A DNA stretch of 64,000 bases from Sulfurimonas sp. GTDB taxonomy: Bacteria; Campylobacterota; Campylobacteria; Campylobacterales; Sulfurimonadaceae. Both the position numbers and the translations under genes were made by a program. The DNA lies in assembly GCF_023228785.1 (NCBI RefSeq), contig NZ_JALOAN010000003.1, forward strand, positions 29,200 to 93,199, given 5' to 3'. The notes below the pieces were generated by a model. It was not told the DNA's origin and did not search any database. It worked only from the letters and a program-made list of their open reading frames with translations. Of this stretch, positions 37,163 through 45,752 are shown piece after piece; positions within the stretch are counted from its first letter, which is position 1; each line of letters begins with the position of its first letter.

Positions 37163-38298
37163 CTAGTTTCCTTGTTAATAAATCCTAATAAAAAGTTTTT
37201 AAAAGGTTTTTGTTTATCTTTTTTGGTTTCTGGAACTGCTATTTCAGTATTTATTCCTGATTTATCTTCTAACACAAAAAGTTCACCACCGTCAAGAGAT
37301 TTTAAATCTTTTAAATCTATATGTATTTCATCTAAAATGCTCGAAAGGTCTATATCATCTTGTTCAACCGTGTTTCTTCTTTCACAGTCAGACTCTATAA
37401 ATCCTAAACCATCTTTGATGTAACATTGAAAGTCATCTTCATCATAACTTTTATGACCTATGAAAAGAGATTTATCTTTTTCATCAGTGATATAAGCATC
37501 ACATTTAAGAAAGTCTCGGAAGAACATTCGATAATCTTCAAGTTTTCCAAAAAATACAATAGTTGTTTCATCTTTTGATAGCTTATCAAAAGTTTTTCTG
37601 AACTGAACAAGCTTAGAAGATTCTCCCTTTGGATTATTAGTTTTACTTTGGTAAAAGACATCGTAGTAGTTAAACACCTTGATTTTTGAAAACCGTTTAT
37701 CCATATCTCCAACTGTCAAGGTACCTGAATGTATACTTATTTTTCGTTGATCATCATCTTTTGAAAATGTACAATCAGACAAATCAAACTTTTCACGAAA
37801 TGCTGTCTCTAAATCTTCTTCGTATTTGTGAAACATGAAGTCGGTAGAATATCTTTTAACACCCAAGTCGCCTTCTGGATAAGCACCTCCGCCAAATTGA
37901 GGATTAAAAACGACTAGATCATATTTTTCATCATCAAAAGCATTAGAATCTAATATGTCATTGCCTTTTATATCAGCGTTTATCTCTTCTAATTCTTCTG
38001 TAAAATTTGCATTGTCAAAATTTTTATCGTTTAATACAAGACGAGTGAATTCGATGTCATTATCAAGCAGCAAATGAGCTGTAAGGTTAGCACTACCAAA
38101 TGTCAAATCTATAATACTTTTACAGTTAAAAATTTTTAAGTTATGTATATACCCAAAAAATTTAGCTCTATCAGTTGCAATATCAGTTGCAACAAAATAT
38201 CTTAGCTCATACCTCTTAGGCTCTTTGTTGCTATTCTGATGATTAACAAATGAGTTAATTTGATCTAATACTTTTTGTTTTAACTCTTTTTCAATCAT
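37159..38298 (-). CDS. Second methyltransferase-fold protein of the hybrid RM cassette
   Basis: The ~379-aa protein has features of a class I SAM-dependent DNA methylase: 'SIIDLTFGSANLTAHLL' (about residue 62) for the SAM loop, 'LVLNDKN' as the acidic strand, and 'YDLVVFNPQFGGG' (about 130), where an N6-adenine methylase would have NPPF or NPPY. The middle Pro is replaced by Gln, so it may be inactive or act differently. The C-terminal third is acidic and unassigned. I chose the ATG at 38298 with AAAGGAC upstream; it overlaps the specificity gene by 8 bp. Confidence 0.65.
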   Translation of the reverse strand: MIEKELKQKVLDQINSFVNHQNSNKEPKRYELRYFVATDIATDRAKFFGYIHNLKIFNCKSIIDLTFGSANLTAHLLLDNDIEFTRLVLNDKNFDNANFTEELEEINADIKGNDILDSNAFDDEKYDLVVFNPQFGGGAYPEGDLGVKRYSTDFMFHKYEEDLETAFREKFDLSDCTFSKDDDQRKISIHSGTLTVGDMDKRFSKIKVFNYYDVFYQSKTNNPKGESSKLVQFRKTFDKLSKDETTIVFFGKLEDYRMFFRDFLKCDAYITDEKDKSLFIGHKSYDEDDFQCYIKDGLGFIESDCERRNTVEQDDIDLSSILDEIHIDLKDLKSLDGGELFVLEDKSGINTEIAVPETKKDKQKPFKNFLLGFINKETR

Positions 38299-39688
38299 TG
38301 GTGTGTCCTTTAAAAATCTCATTCAAAAAAGCATTATCAACAACATCGCATTTTGTGTTAATAGAACTAGTTAAATCTAATATTTGATTTTTCCATAAAT
38401 TGAATGCTGCAAAAAATTCAATTATTATCTTTTGCATTTCCAATGAGGTATATTGCTTTGTTGATTGCGGTGTCATAATTTGAATTTCTTTTTTAGATTC
38501 ATCATTTAATGTCATTCCATTGTTAGTTTGAGTTCCATGTTTTGGATATTCTAGCATGCAGTTGTATGCAACATATTGATTAAATATATTATCATGAACA
38601 CTGATAATATCTATTGCTTCATTACAGTAAGCAGGCTTGTCGGAGTTATATATTTTTACAACCCCAACAGTTAGCTTGAATGAAACTAATATATCGCCCT
38701 TCTTAATCGGTATAAGTTTTTCAGACTTACCAGTATTCTGTTTATCGACAGTCTGTTTTATGAGATCCATGGTTGTTTTTTCTTTTGTATTAGGCTCATT
38801 TATATACATGCCATCAACAGCATTCATATCAGCAACAGTAAACCAATTTATATCACCTTCTGGATCTCTTTTTGGAGTAAATCCCATTCGTTTTTTACAT
38901 ATAGAATCCTCTGGGTTATCTGCAATTACTCTTTTGATGTCAAATTGAATATCATTTCCATCAATTTCATATGATTTTAATTGTGCCCACTTATTAAATT
39001 GTTGAATAATAAATGGATCCTTCATTTCAAAAATTTTGCTCAAAATCGCTTTATCAGTTTTGTAAATCTTTTCTTGCATAGAAATCATTTTTTTTCTAAG
39101 TATTTCAGTTTGTTTTTTTTGATATTTTAAAAAATCTACGAAAACTTGTTGCACATTAAAGGAATTGTATTCATCATCAATGTCTTGCGGAATAAAAATA
39201 TCAAAATCATACAACTCATCTTTTGTCATAGAACTATAAAAGCCCCCACTGTCTTTTTCAAGGTTTATTCTAGCTTCAATACTTTTTAAGTACATGAAGA
39301 GATATGTCATATCTATATTTGGATTTACTTTTATGGCAGCTAGTCCTCGACCGATACTAATATGTTCCGTTGATATATTTACTGCTCCTGCTGGTGCTCT
39401 CATTGAAATTAATATATCATCTTTATCAGCTGTTTTTTTACTATTCGTTGTCCATTTTGTTGGCTCTCCAATATATACATTTGTAAATTCTGTTTTACCT
39501 TGATAAAATGGAAGACCATTGCCCTCAGTATTTAAACTGGGTCCATCAGGAGATTGACCCATGGTAATTGAGGATATGTCGCTTAGTTTTTTCTCTTCAA
39601 AGACAATATCCTCAATATTTAAATCTTGGTATTGATTGGTCTTTTTTTGAAACTCATTAAATTGGTTAATAAATGCATCACTAAACAC
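38291..39688 (-). CDS. Type I-like specificity subunit HsdS
   Basis: The ~465-aa protein has two target-recognition modules, each with the motif order of HsdS: 'KLSDISSITMGQSPDG' ... 'FYQGKTEF' ... 'DDILISMRAPAGAVNIS' (first half) and 'RMGFTPKRDPEGDINWFTVADMN' ... 'KKGDILVSFKLTVGVVKI' (second half), each ending in a helical conserved region. HsdS chooses the DNA sequence for methylation. The GTG at 39688 follows CAGGAGATGTTTC and overlaps the methylase stop (GTGTTTAG). Confidence 0.85.
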   Translation of the reverse strand: MFSDAFINQFNEFQKKTNQYQDLNIEDIVFEEKKLSDISSITMGQSPDGPSLNTEGNGLPFYQGKTEFTNVYIGEPTKWTTNSKKTADKDDILISMRAPAGAVNISTEHISIGRGLAAIKVNPNIDMTYLFMYLKSIEARINLEKDSGGFYSSMTKDELYDFDIFIPQDIDDEYNSFNVQQVFVDFLKYQKKQTEILRKKMISMQEKIYKTDKAILSKIFEMKDPFIIQQFNKWAQLKSYEIDGNDIQFDIKRVIADNPEDSICKKRMGFTPKRDPEGDINWFTVADMNAVDGMYINEPNTKEKTTMDLIKQTVDKQNTGKSEKLIPIKKGDILVSFKLTVGVVKIYNSDKPAYCNEAIDIISVHDNIFNQYVAYNCMLEYPKHGTQTNNGMTLNDESKKEIQIMTPQSTKQYTSLEMQKIIIEFFAAFNLWKNQILDLTSSINTKCDVVDNAFLNEIFKGHTND

Positions 39689-41315
39689 GAAACATCTCCT
39701 GTACACTGTCATACAGTTCGCTTACAAGATCTTTGATTTCAATTTCTAGCTGAGCTATATCAACATTTTCACTATCATCTCTAAAACCTATTTCACTGGA
39801 AATATCAATTTTATTACGATTGTTATCAAGGGTTTTGCTGATGTATTCAAAATCATCTGCTCGGTACATATAGTCAAGGATTGTTTCTATATTTTCATCA
39901 GAATATGAGTTTTTCATCTTGTCTTTTGGTTCTGGATGTGATGAATATAGTTCATCCTCTTCTGTATCAAGCTTAACAATTTTAATTTGCTCACTAAAAT
40001 CAGTATTCAAGAACCATAAGTGAGAGCTAATGTCTGTATTTGTAAACATTGCTTTTGGTTGTTCAATAACTGCTTCTACAATTTCCATATCAAAGATATG
40101 TGATCTGATTTTTGACTCGCTAGAAGAATCAGCACCAGTAGAAATCAATGTACTTGAACTAATAATACATGCTTTTGCATTTTTATTACGATTGGTTTTC
40201 TCTTTAAGCATCAGATTAATAATATGTTGCATAAACAAAAACTGACCATCTGATTTTTTAGGTAAAACGAGCTTTCCTTTTTCATCCCTAATCACTTCAA
40301 AATTACTGTTATCTTTATTCATATCTTCAACAATTTTGTCATAATCATGCTTCCAATCAACTCCAAATGGCGGATTGGCAATTATGAAATCGAATGATTC
40401 CTCTCCGTTAATACCCTGTGCAAATGCTGGATTAGTTAATGTATTTCCATAAGCAATTTGATTTTTGATACCTTGTGTTTTCCCATCAAGAGAAGTAATC
40501 TCTAAAAAGATTTTTGACAGTATCCAGCTTTGACCATTATATTCTTGACCATATACTTCAATTTCTTTTGCAGTCTTTTTTCTTCTACCAGTAGAAGTTC
40601 TATTTAATTTGGTATCAAAATAGATAGCTGATTCGATAACCATAGAACCAATTCCAGAAGTTGGGTCATACACAGCAATTTTTTTATTTTTTCTCATAGC
40701 ATCAAGAGCAGAAGCACAAGCTAAATGAATAATTGCTTTTTGAGTAAAGTGCTGCCCAGTTAAAGTACCAGATAGTTTTTTCATTCTTGCAATTGTTACT
40801 TCGTATAAATCTTTATACTTTTCTGATGGATACCCTACAAAATGAGCTTTACCTACATAAATATCTAATACCATTTCTAAATAATGAGGTTCTTCAAGTT
40901 CCTCGATATACTCAGATAATGTAAATGTTTTTTTGTGGTTCAAGTATTTCAAACAGTTATCATCAGTAGATTCAGATACAGTATTCTGAGCAGGTGTCAT
41001 ATGACTTGGTTGAGTAAAATATAAAAGATTTTGTCCAAGATTTTCAATGTCAGCTATGATATTTAAAAAAGTTTTTAGAGTATTTTCCGCTTCATATTTC
41101 TTGTACTGTTTAGCAGAAAGTCCAAAGTTGTTTCTCCAGTCAAAGTTGAATTGGAGTTTTTTATTATCCACGAGCAGTTTAAGTGCCATAAATGAAAGTA
41201 TTCTTTGATCATATACTGTTTCGTTTATACCGATTCCTCTTAAAATATCAGCATAAGCCCAATAAAAATCACCTAATTTATTTGTCTCTTTTTTCATGTC
41301 TGGTATTTTACTCAT
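39681..41315 (-). CDS. Type I-like N6-adenine DNA methyltransferase HsdM
   Basis: The 544-aa protein has the HsdM layout: a helical N-terminal domain, 'GQHFTQKAIIHLACASAL' (about residue 188), the SAM motif 'AVYDPTSGIGSMVIESAI' (about 215) and the catalytic 'FDFIIANPPFGVDW' (about 310). It methylates adenine at sites chosen by the specificity subunit. It overlaps the HTH gene by ATGA at its start and the HsdS-like gene at its end. No HsdR helicase-nuclease occurs in the window. Confidence 0.9.
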   Translation of the reverse strand: MSKIPDMKKETNKLGDFYWAYADILRGIGINETVYDQRILSFMALKLLVDNKKLQFNFDWRNNFGLSAKQYKKYEAENTLKTFLNIIADIENLGQNLLYFTQPSHMTPAQNTVSESTDDNCLKYLNHKKTFTLSEYIEELEEPHYLEMVLDIYVGKAHFVGYPSEKYKDLYEVTIARMKKLSGTLTGQHFTQKAIIHLACASALDAMRKNKKIAVYDPTSGIGSMVIESAIYFDTKLNRTSTGRRKKTAKEIEVYGQEYNGQSWILSKIFLEITSLDGKTQGIKNQIAYGNTLTNPAFAQGINGEESFDFIIANPPFGVDWKHDYDKIVEDMNKDNSNFEVIRDEKGKLVLPKKSDGQFLFMQHIINLMLKEKTNRNKNAKACIISSSTLISTGADSSSESKIRSHIFDMEIVEAVIEQPKAMFTNTDISSHLWFLNTDFSEQIKIVKLDTEEDELYSSHPEPKDKMKNSYSDENIETILDYMYRADDFEYISKTLDNNRNKIDISSEIGFRDDSENVDIAQLEIEIKDLVSELYDSVQEMFRV

Positions 41316-41596
41316 TTTTTATCCTTTTGACTAGCTGTTTTATTATCGCATGTAGACTTCTCTCTCCATTGTGCGACAGTTCTAAGTAGATCATCTTCAC
41401 TAAGCATAGACAATAAGCACATAATGCTCTCTGCTGCCTTTGGTGTCAACTTTCCACTTAAATATTTATCGTAAGTGCTTTTTGAACAGTGAATTCTTTC
41501 TGCCATTTCTTTCGAAGGAATATTCTTTCTCTTCTCACTTGTAGCAATATTGTTTTGAATAGAAATAAACAGCTCTTGTAAATCCACCTGTGTCAC
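41312..41596 (-). CDS. HTH regulator of the hybrid RM cassette
   Basis: The 94-aa protein contains an Xre/Cro-type helix-turn-helix: 'IPSKEMAERIHCSKSTYDKYLSGKLTPKAAESIMCLL' (about residues 24-62, quoted here in concept; key parts are KEMAERIHCSKSTY and PKAAES). It is the first gene of the cassette and overlaps the methylase start by 4 bp. Small controllers of this type time methylase before nuclease expression in many RM systems. The start is GTG at 41596 or GTG at 41587. Confidence 0.7.
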   Translation of the reverse strand: MTQVDLQELFISIQNNIATSEKRKNIPSKEMAERIHCSKSTYDKYLSGKLTPKAAESIMCLLSMLSEDDLLRTVAQWREKSTCDNKTASQKDKK

Positions 41597-41890
41597 CTAC
41601 TTAATAAATTATCTAACATTATTATAGCATAAAAATATAAATAATGATTTGTATTATATTCATAATTATTATTTTAATATTAAATTAAAGTATATATATA
41701 GTCAGTATAGGTAATTTAATATATTTAAATATTATTTTTATGATTATGATTAGTATTATAATACTATTTATATATATGAAATTTTATAAAAAATATGTCA
41801 AAAAAGTTAGAAATATTTCATTTTGCCTTATTTTTAAAGAGGTTCAAATCGTAAAACCCAGGGTATACTTGTAAAAAAGAGGGAGTTTTT

Positions 41891-42325
41891 ATGAAAAAGA
41901 TTTTAATTATTTTATTGTTTGCTGTAGGAATAGCAACTTTAAATGCGAACTCAATAAAACATATAGCAGAAGATCGAAACAGCATTAAAAGCTTATATGG
42001 AGATGAGTTTAGTAAATTCACGCCAGGACAACAGCAATATATACTGAATAATAAAGAAATTATGAGAAGAATAACTCAGCAAGTTCTTAGTAGAATTGCA
42101 AGGGTTAATTTACCAAAAGATTTAAATGTAAATAGCGATAACACAGTAGAATTTTACTTACATCCAAAAGGAACGATGACTAATTTTAAAGTAATAAAAA
42201 CAAGTGGTTACGATATTTTGGATGCAACTTCAGAACAGGTTATTTTAAATGCCTATAATAAATATCCCAGACCAAAAGAAATAACTTTGATTCGTTATAA
42301 TATTTTTTATAAATTAAAAAGATGA
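41891..42325 (+). CDS. Exported protein with TonB C-terminal-like domain
   Basis: The 144-aa protein has a signal peptide (MKKILIILLFAVGIATLNAN) and a C-terminal part with 'VEFYLHPKGTMTNFKVIKTSGYDILDATSEQVILNA' features (about 90-130), matching the TonB C-terminal fold that contacts outer-membrane receptors or bacteriocin-type partners. There is no long Pro-rich spacer, so it is not a full TonB. GAGGGAG lies upstream of the ATG. The divergent ~290-bp AT-rich gap to the HTH gene presumably holds promoters for both; no clear boxes stand out. Confidence 0.65.
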   Translation: MKKILIILLFAVGIATLNANSIKHIAEDRNSIKSLYGDEFSKFTPGQQQYILNNKEIMRRITQQVLSRIARVNLPKDLNVNSDNTVEFYLHPKGTMTNFKVIKTSGYDILDATSEQVILNAYNKYPRPKEITLIRYNIFYKLKR

Positions 42326-42335
42326 TGATTAATGG

Positions 42336-42497
42336 TTAGGTTTGTAGTTTTAACCACTTTATCCGCATTTCACTACCATAAGATAGGTTCCATCCTGAGA
42401 TATCCTGAATCTCTTTTAGTGTTGGAACCTTGTCTTTATACAAATATTTGAACATACTATCAATCTCTTCTTCACAACGGCGATAAGTTGTATTCAT
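42336..42497 (-). CDS. Small hypothetical protein, 53 aa
   Basis: A clean ATG-to-TAA frame on the minus strand encodes a 53-residue product starting MNTTYRRCEEEID, with 'YLYKDKVPTLKEIQDIS' and a C-terminal 'MRIKWLKLQT'. Composition is protein-like, and it fills the gap between the TonB-like gene and the next operon. I see no strong ribosome site. It could be the remnant of a larger gene. Confidence 0.35.
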   Translation of the reverse strand: MNTTYRRCEEEIDSMFKYLYKDKVPTLKEIQDISGWNLSYGSEMRIKWLKLQT

Positions 42498-42611
42498 TGC
42501 TACATGAAGCACCTGCTCGAATTAGAATTGAAGATTTTTGTAATTGCTCAACAAAACTGCTCCATGATAAGAAACAACTTATTTTAAGACTGAATTATTA
42601 ATTATAAATTC

Positions 42612-42941
42612 TTATTGTCTTCGCAGTTTTGCCATAATTGTATCTTTTACTTCTTCTAATATTTTAGAATTGCCAATAACAACAACTCCTAAAAAATTAA
42701 AAATATTAAAAATAGCTACTTCTGCGTGAGTAACAATTCCATTGCCTTTTGCTTTTTCATTTGCCAATCTGTATCCATAATAAACTTTATACCCTGCAAC
42801 AAGCTCACTTTTGTTTATGTAAGGTTTATCAGCTAGTGCAGAATTATCTTCTTCTATTGTATCAGCAATTGAATAAACCAAATTATCAAAAGCTTCTGAA
42901 TCATTTTCAGATAACAATAATAACTCCTCTATCTTACTCAT
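42612..42941 (-). CDS. Hypothetical protein, 109 aa (last gene of PanA operon)
   Basis: Not recognised. It is a soluble protein with an acidic helical N-terminus (MSKIEELLLLSENDSEAFDN) and a hydrophobic 'FNIFNFLGVVVIG' stretch near residue 82. Its start overlaps the upstream gene stop by one base (TAATG), so it is coupled to the operon of 42941-44270. Confidence 0.55.
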   Translation of the reverse strand: MSKIEELLLLSENDSEAFDNLVYSIADTIEEDNSALADKPYINKSELVAGYKVYYGYRLANEKAKGNGIVTHAEVAIFNIFNFLGVVVIGNSKILEEVKDTIMAKLRRQ

Positions 42942-43378
42942 TATAAAGCTCCTTTTTTAATAATACTTTCTAGATATGCTTTTTGTTCTAGTGAAAAATC
43001 TTGAAAGATTACTAAGCTATCATTCTCTATAAGTATAGCACGAGAATAATCAATATTAATATCCAAGTGATTCACACATATCTTTGTTCCTGAAGCTAGA
43101 GTTTTATGCTCTTGATTCTTTTTCTTTAAGCTAGTAAATGTTTTATTTAAAATACTCAGAATATTTTTAAACTCATCTTCCGATAAAGGCTTATCTATAT
43201 TCCACAAAGTTTTTTCAAAATTATCAATAAAAGTTATTTTTTTATATGAGGATAATTCTTCGTTGCACTTGAAAAACCTATAATATACAATTTTATTTAA
43301 TCCTAAATTGTTAGCTATTGGATATTGCTTACAATTATAATGCACTCCATTAAAAAACTTCTCACTACAATAGGTCAA
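42941..43378 (-). CDS. Hypothetical protein, 145 aa (PanA operon)
   Basis: Not recognised. It has three N-terminal Cys residues, alternating strands and helices, and a C-terminal 'LVIFQDFSLEQKAYLESII' segment. It lies 11 bp after the predicted toxin gene and is coupled to the next gene. It may be an accessory part of the toxin-antitoxin-like operon. Confidence 0.55.
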   Translation of the reverse strand: MTYCSEKFFNGVHYNCKQYPIANNLGLNKIVYYRFFKCNEELSSYKKITFIDNFEKTLWNIDKPLSEDEFKNILSILNKTFTSLKKKNQEHKTLASGTKICVNHLDINIDYSRAILIENDSLVIFQDFSLEQKAYLESIIKKGAL

Positions 43379-43389
43379 GCCATTCCTTC

Positions 43390-43836
43390 TTAAGTATGTT
43401 TTTTAAGAGATGGGCAAACTTCATGTTCTGGATCCCACCAAATTATTTTCAGTGCAAACCTATCTCTTATGCCCCATATTCTTTCTTTTCCAGATATTCT
43501 TAATGAAAACAACTCATCAATATCGTTGCAACCAATTTCTACTAACCTTTTTTGTGCTTTTTTTGTAAGCTTATTAATCTCAATGTTATGGCTACCTTTT
43601 TCTTTCAACTCAGCCCAATTAAGATTTTCTTTAAAGTTAATTTTATTAGATAATATATCCCATCTTTCACTGGTGTCTATATTAGACCATCCCCAAGGTC
43701 CATCATTGTCAATTAAATTAAATTTCCAAGAAGGTTCGTGTCTATCAAAACTATCAGGAATTTTAGCAGACAACCTAACCTCTTTTGATGTTTCAGAGTC
43801 TAATATATATTTTGGAATCTTTTTTTTCTTAGCCAT
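43390..43836 (-). CDS. Probable toxin partner of PanA
   Basis: The 148-aa basic protein has a charged N-terminus (MAKKKKIPKYIL) and a C-terminal 'GKERIWGIRDRFALKIIWWDPEHEVCPS' segment (positions about 113-143; key residues RIWGIRD and WWDPEHEVCPS) that resembles a widespread family of small proteins often paired with antitoxins. It overlaps the Panacea gene by one base. The order antitoxin then toxin fits known PanA-PanT pairs. Toxicity is inferred from position, not from a known catalytic motif. Confidence 0.6.
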   Translation of the reverse strand: MAKKKKIPKYILDSETSKEVRLSAKIPDSFDRHEPSWKFNLIDNDGPWGWSNIDTSERWDILSNKINFKENLNWAELKEKGSHNIEINKLTKKAQKRLVEIGCNDIDELFSLRISGKERIWGIRDRFALKIIWWDPEHEVCPSLKKHT

Positions 43837-44270
43837 TATAAAGAACTATAATATTCCATCATTGAAGCAGTGGTTATAACTTCATTGCATCTATCACCCT
43901 CTTCAGTATTAGCTTTCTTTCTCGCCTCTTGCCAAGGAGATTCACTATGCGTTCTATCACTTAACCATTGAGATGTTTTTTTACCATATGTTTTTAAGAC
44001 TATTTCAATAGTTTCTTTTTGATTAAGTGTTATATTGCTGATATTACCTTCTTTAATTCCATCTAAATTATACAAACCTCTATGTATAGCGTATAGCTCT
44101 GGAGCGACTGGACCATTTGCCCATGCTTCAATATTCTCATTAAACAATTCTTCTTCATCCCACACAAGAGACCATACCTGAGAATAATACACGAGTTTTT
44201 GTAATTTCATCGCTGTCATAACACCTTGTTGCTCTAAAATATATTTAGCAACATCATATACACTAGCCAT
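43836..44270 (-). CDS. Panacea-domain (DUF4065, SocA/PanA-like) antitoxin
   Basis: Panacea-domain proteins neutralise many unrelated toxins. The 144-aa product begins MASVYDVAKYILEQQG and holds 'MTAMKLQKLVYYSQVW' (about residue 19), 'EAWANGPVAPELYAIHRG' (about 47) and 'WLSDRTHSESPWQEAR' (about 100), the family signatures. I chose the ATG at 44270 because AAGGAG lies 8 bases upstream; the longer frame to 44417 adds a hydrophobic segment with no family match. It leads a four-gene operon. Confidence 0.85.
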   Translation of the reverse strand: MASVYDVAKYILEQQGVMTAMKLQKLVYYSQVWSLVWDEEELFNENIEAWANGPVAPELYAIHRGLYNLDGIKEGNISNITLNQKETIEIVLKTYGKKTSQWLSDRTHSESPWQEARKKANTEEGDRCNEVITTASMMEYYSSL

Positions 44271-44537
44271 ATTAGAACTCCTTATCACAAACAAATTTTG
44301 AAATAATATCAAAACAAGTTTAACATACACTTGCATAAATGCCCTTTTATACTCATTTATATACATATATATGAGTATAAATGTAACAAGCTCTGTATAA
44401 TTTCGTATTTTTATCATTTATGCTCAGCTACTGCCACAAAATTGACTTAGAAAAATCTTCATATATAACCCTATTTTCACAATCAACTTATTTCCTACGA
44501 AACTATCACTTAATGCAGTTTTTTTTGATTTTAATTT

Positions 44538-44855
44538 TTAATCTCTATCCATCACATGAGAAAAATCAAACTCCTCAGCAAATCTTCCATCTTCTGCAAA
44601 GTAGTCCTTATAAAGAGTTTTTTTACTTGGAATTAGTGTGTAGCTAGAGTAAACTCCCTCGCTATCAATACCACCACCTTCTATATAAGTCTCAGGATAG
44701 TGGATAATCCTACCACCTGAACCTGCTCCAAAATGCAAAGCATAAGCTCCACTTCTATCGATCTTTTCTCCTCTTTCAACTATGAAGTCATTAACTGCAT
44801 CAATTAATCTTCCATGTAGTGAATCTAGTCCGTGTCTTTTTATTTCTGTACTCAT
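44538..44855 (-). CDS. Hypothetical protein, 105 aa
   Basis: Not recognised. It has a Gly-rich middle ('FGAGSGGRIIHYPETYIEGGGID') and an acidic C-terminus. It overlaps the upstream gene by 4 bp (ATGA) and lies last in a set of four small minus-strand genes (44538-45516). Confidence 0.5.
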   Translation of the reverse strand: MSTEIKRHGLDSLHGRLIDAVNDFIVERGEKIDRSGAYALHFGAGSGGRIIHYPETYIEGGGIDSEGVYSSYTLIPSKKTLYKDYFAEDGRFAEEFDFSHVMDRD

Positions 44856-45109
44856 TGTGTTATCCTTGTGCCATAACTATTACTCCCACTATCCCCAACA
44901 GCAGCTAACTTATTTGCTTTAGTATTACTAGAGCTTAGTATATACTCTACATAAGCTCTATCGTTTATACTTGCTTTTAGTTCAAGAGGTACTTGTATTT
45001 CAAACATACGACTATTATTAATATAAGATGTTTTAGATTTTTTTGTTTTTTCTTGGGTATTATCTTTACCTTTATACTGATTGTCGTTGTCAAAATATTC
45101 TCTACTCAT
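44852..45109 (-). CDS. Hypothetical protein, 85 aa
   Basis: Not recognised. The N-terminal half is polar and low complexity (Lys, Asn, Asp); the C-terminal half contains 'SSSNTKANKLAAVGDSGSN'. It is coupled to the 105-aa gene and lies 37 bp after the 88-aa gene. Confidence 0.45.
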   Translation of the reverse strand: MSREYFDNDNQYKGKDNTQEKTKKSKTSYINNSRMFEIQVPLELKASINDRAYVEYILSSSNTKANKLAAVGDSGSNSYGTRITQ

Positions 45110-45146
45110 TATAATACATACCTCTTCATTTAATTATTTGTATTCT

Positions 45147-45413
45147 CTAGCAATACACAGCTGAACGACTACCACTATAACTAGCATTTTGAATTTTTAT
45201 ACTCTCGTCTTTGATAAGTTCTTTAATTTCCTGCATAAAATTATACGAACCATTCGCTGTGCTATTGAACTTTAAATAGTATGTCTTAAAATCATCAGCA
45301 CTAACACCATCAGTCTCTGCAAACTTTTTAAGCGTAGCTCTTAGTCTAGCTTCACTAAGTCCACTATTCATCTCTTCTCTTAGCTCTTGGCACTTCTCTT
45401 TTAAGTTGTGCAT
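45147..45413 (-). CDS. Hypothetical protein, 88 aa
   Basis: Not recognised. It has a helical, charged N-terminus ('LKEKCQELREEMNSGLSEARLRATLKKFAE') and 'DGVSADDFKTYYLKF' after it. It overlaps the coiled-coil gene by 50 bp; a later Met at residue 15 would reduce the overlap to a few bases. Confidence 0.45.
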   Translation of the reverse strand: MHNLKEKCQELREEMNSGLSEARLRATLKKFAETDGVSADDFKTYYLKFNSTANGSYNFMQEIKELIKDESIKIQNASYSGSRSAVYC

Positions 45414-45516
45414 TTTCTTCTTGCATATCTTTTAGTAAGAAAATAGTTTTTGCAAACGCTTCGCTTATTAACTCTGTTCTCTCATCTATTGTTTTGATTG
45501 TTGCTTCTAAGTTCAT
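45364..45516 (-). CDS. Small coiled-coil protein, 50 aa
   Basis: A short protein (MNLEATIKTIDERTELI...) that is likely one long helix with heptad-like hydrophobic spacing. The ATG at 45516 follows AAAGGC; the open frame extends to 45558 without a better start. It heads the set of four small genes. Confidence 0.4.
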   Translation of the reverse strand: MNLEATIKTIDERTELISEAFAKTIFLLKDMQEENAQLKREVPRAKRRDE

Positions 45517-45752
45517 GGTTAATGCCTTTGAAATAATTTTATAACTAAAGTATACCAAATGATATTTATTTTTACTTTGTTATAAATACATCTCTACGCT
45601 CCAGCTTCTTCTATAAACAGTTCAAAGCTCTTTTTTAACAGAAAATATATTTTATACCCTTTTATCCAAAAGTTACTAAAATATAGTAGTTTGCTTATTA
45701 TATGAAGAGCTGGTTGTGTGTAATTTACTAGCAGAATATGGCGTAGTATAAG

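Noticed and set aside
34562..41596. Ordinary type I restriction-modification system
   Set aside because: No HsdR-like helicase-nuclease in the cassette or elsewhere in the window; McrB/McrC-like genes occupy its place.
44271..44417. Longer Panacea-gene start
   Set aside because: The added 49 residues do not resemble the family, and AAGGAG sits before the ATG at 44270.
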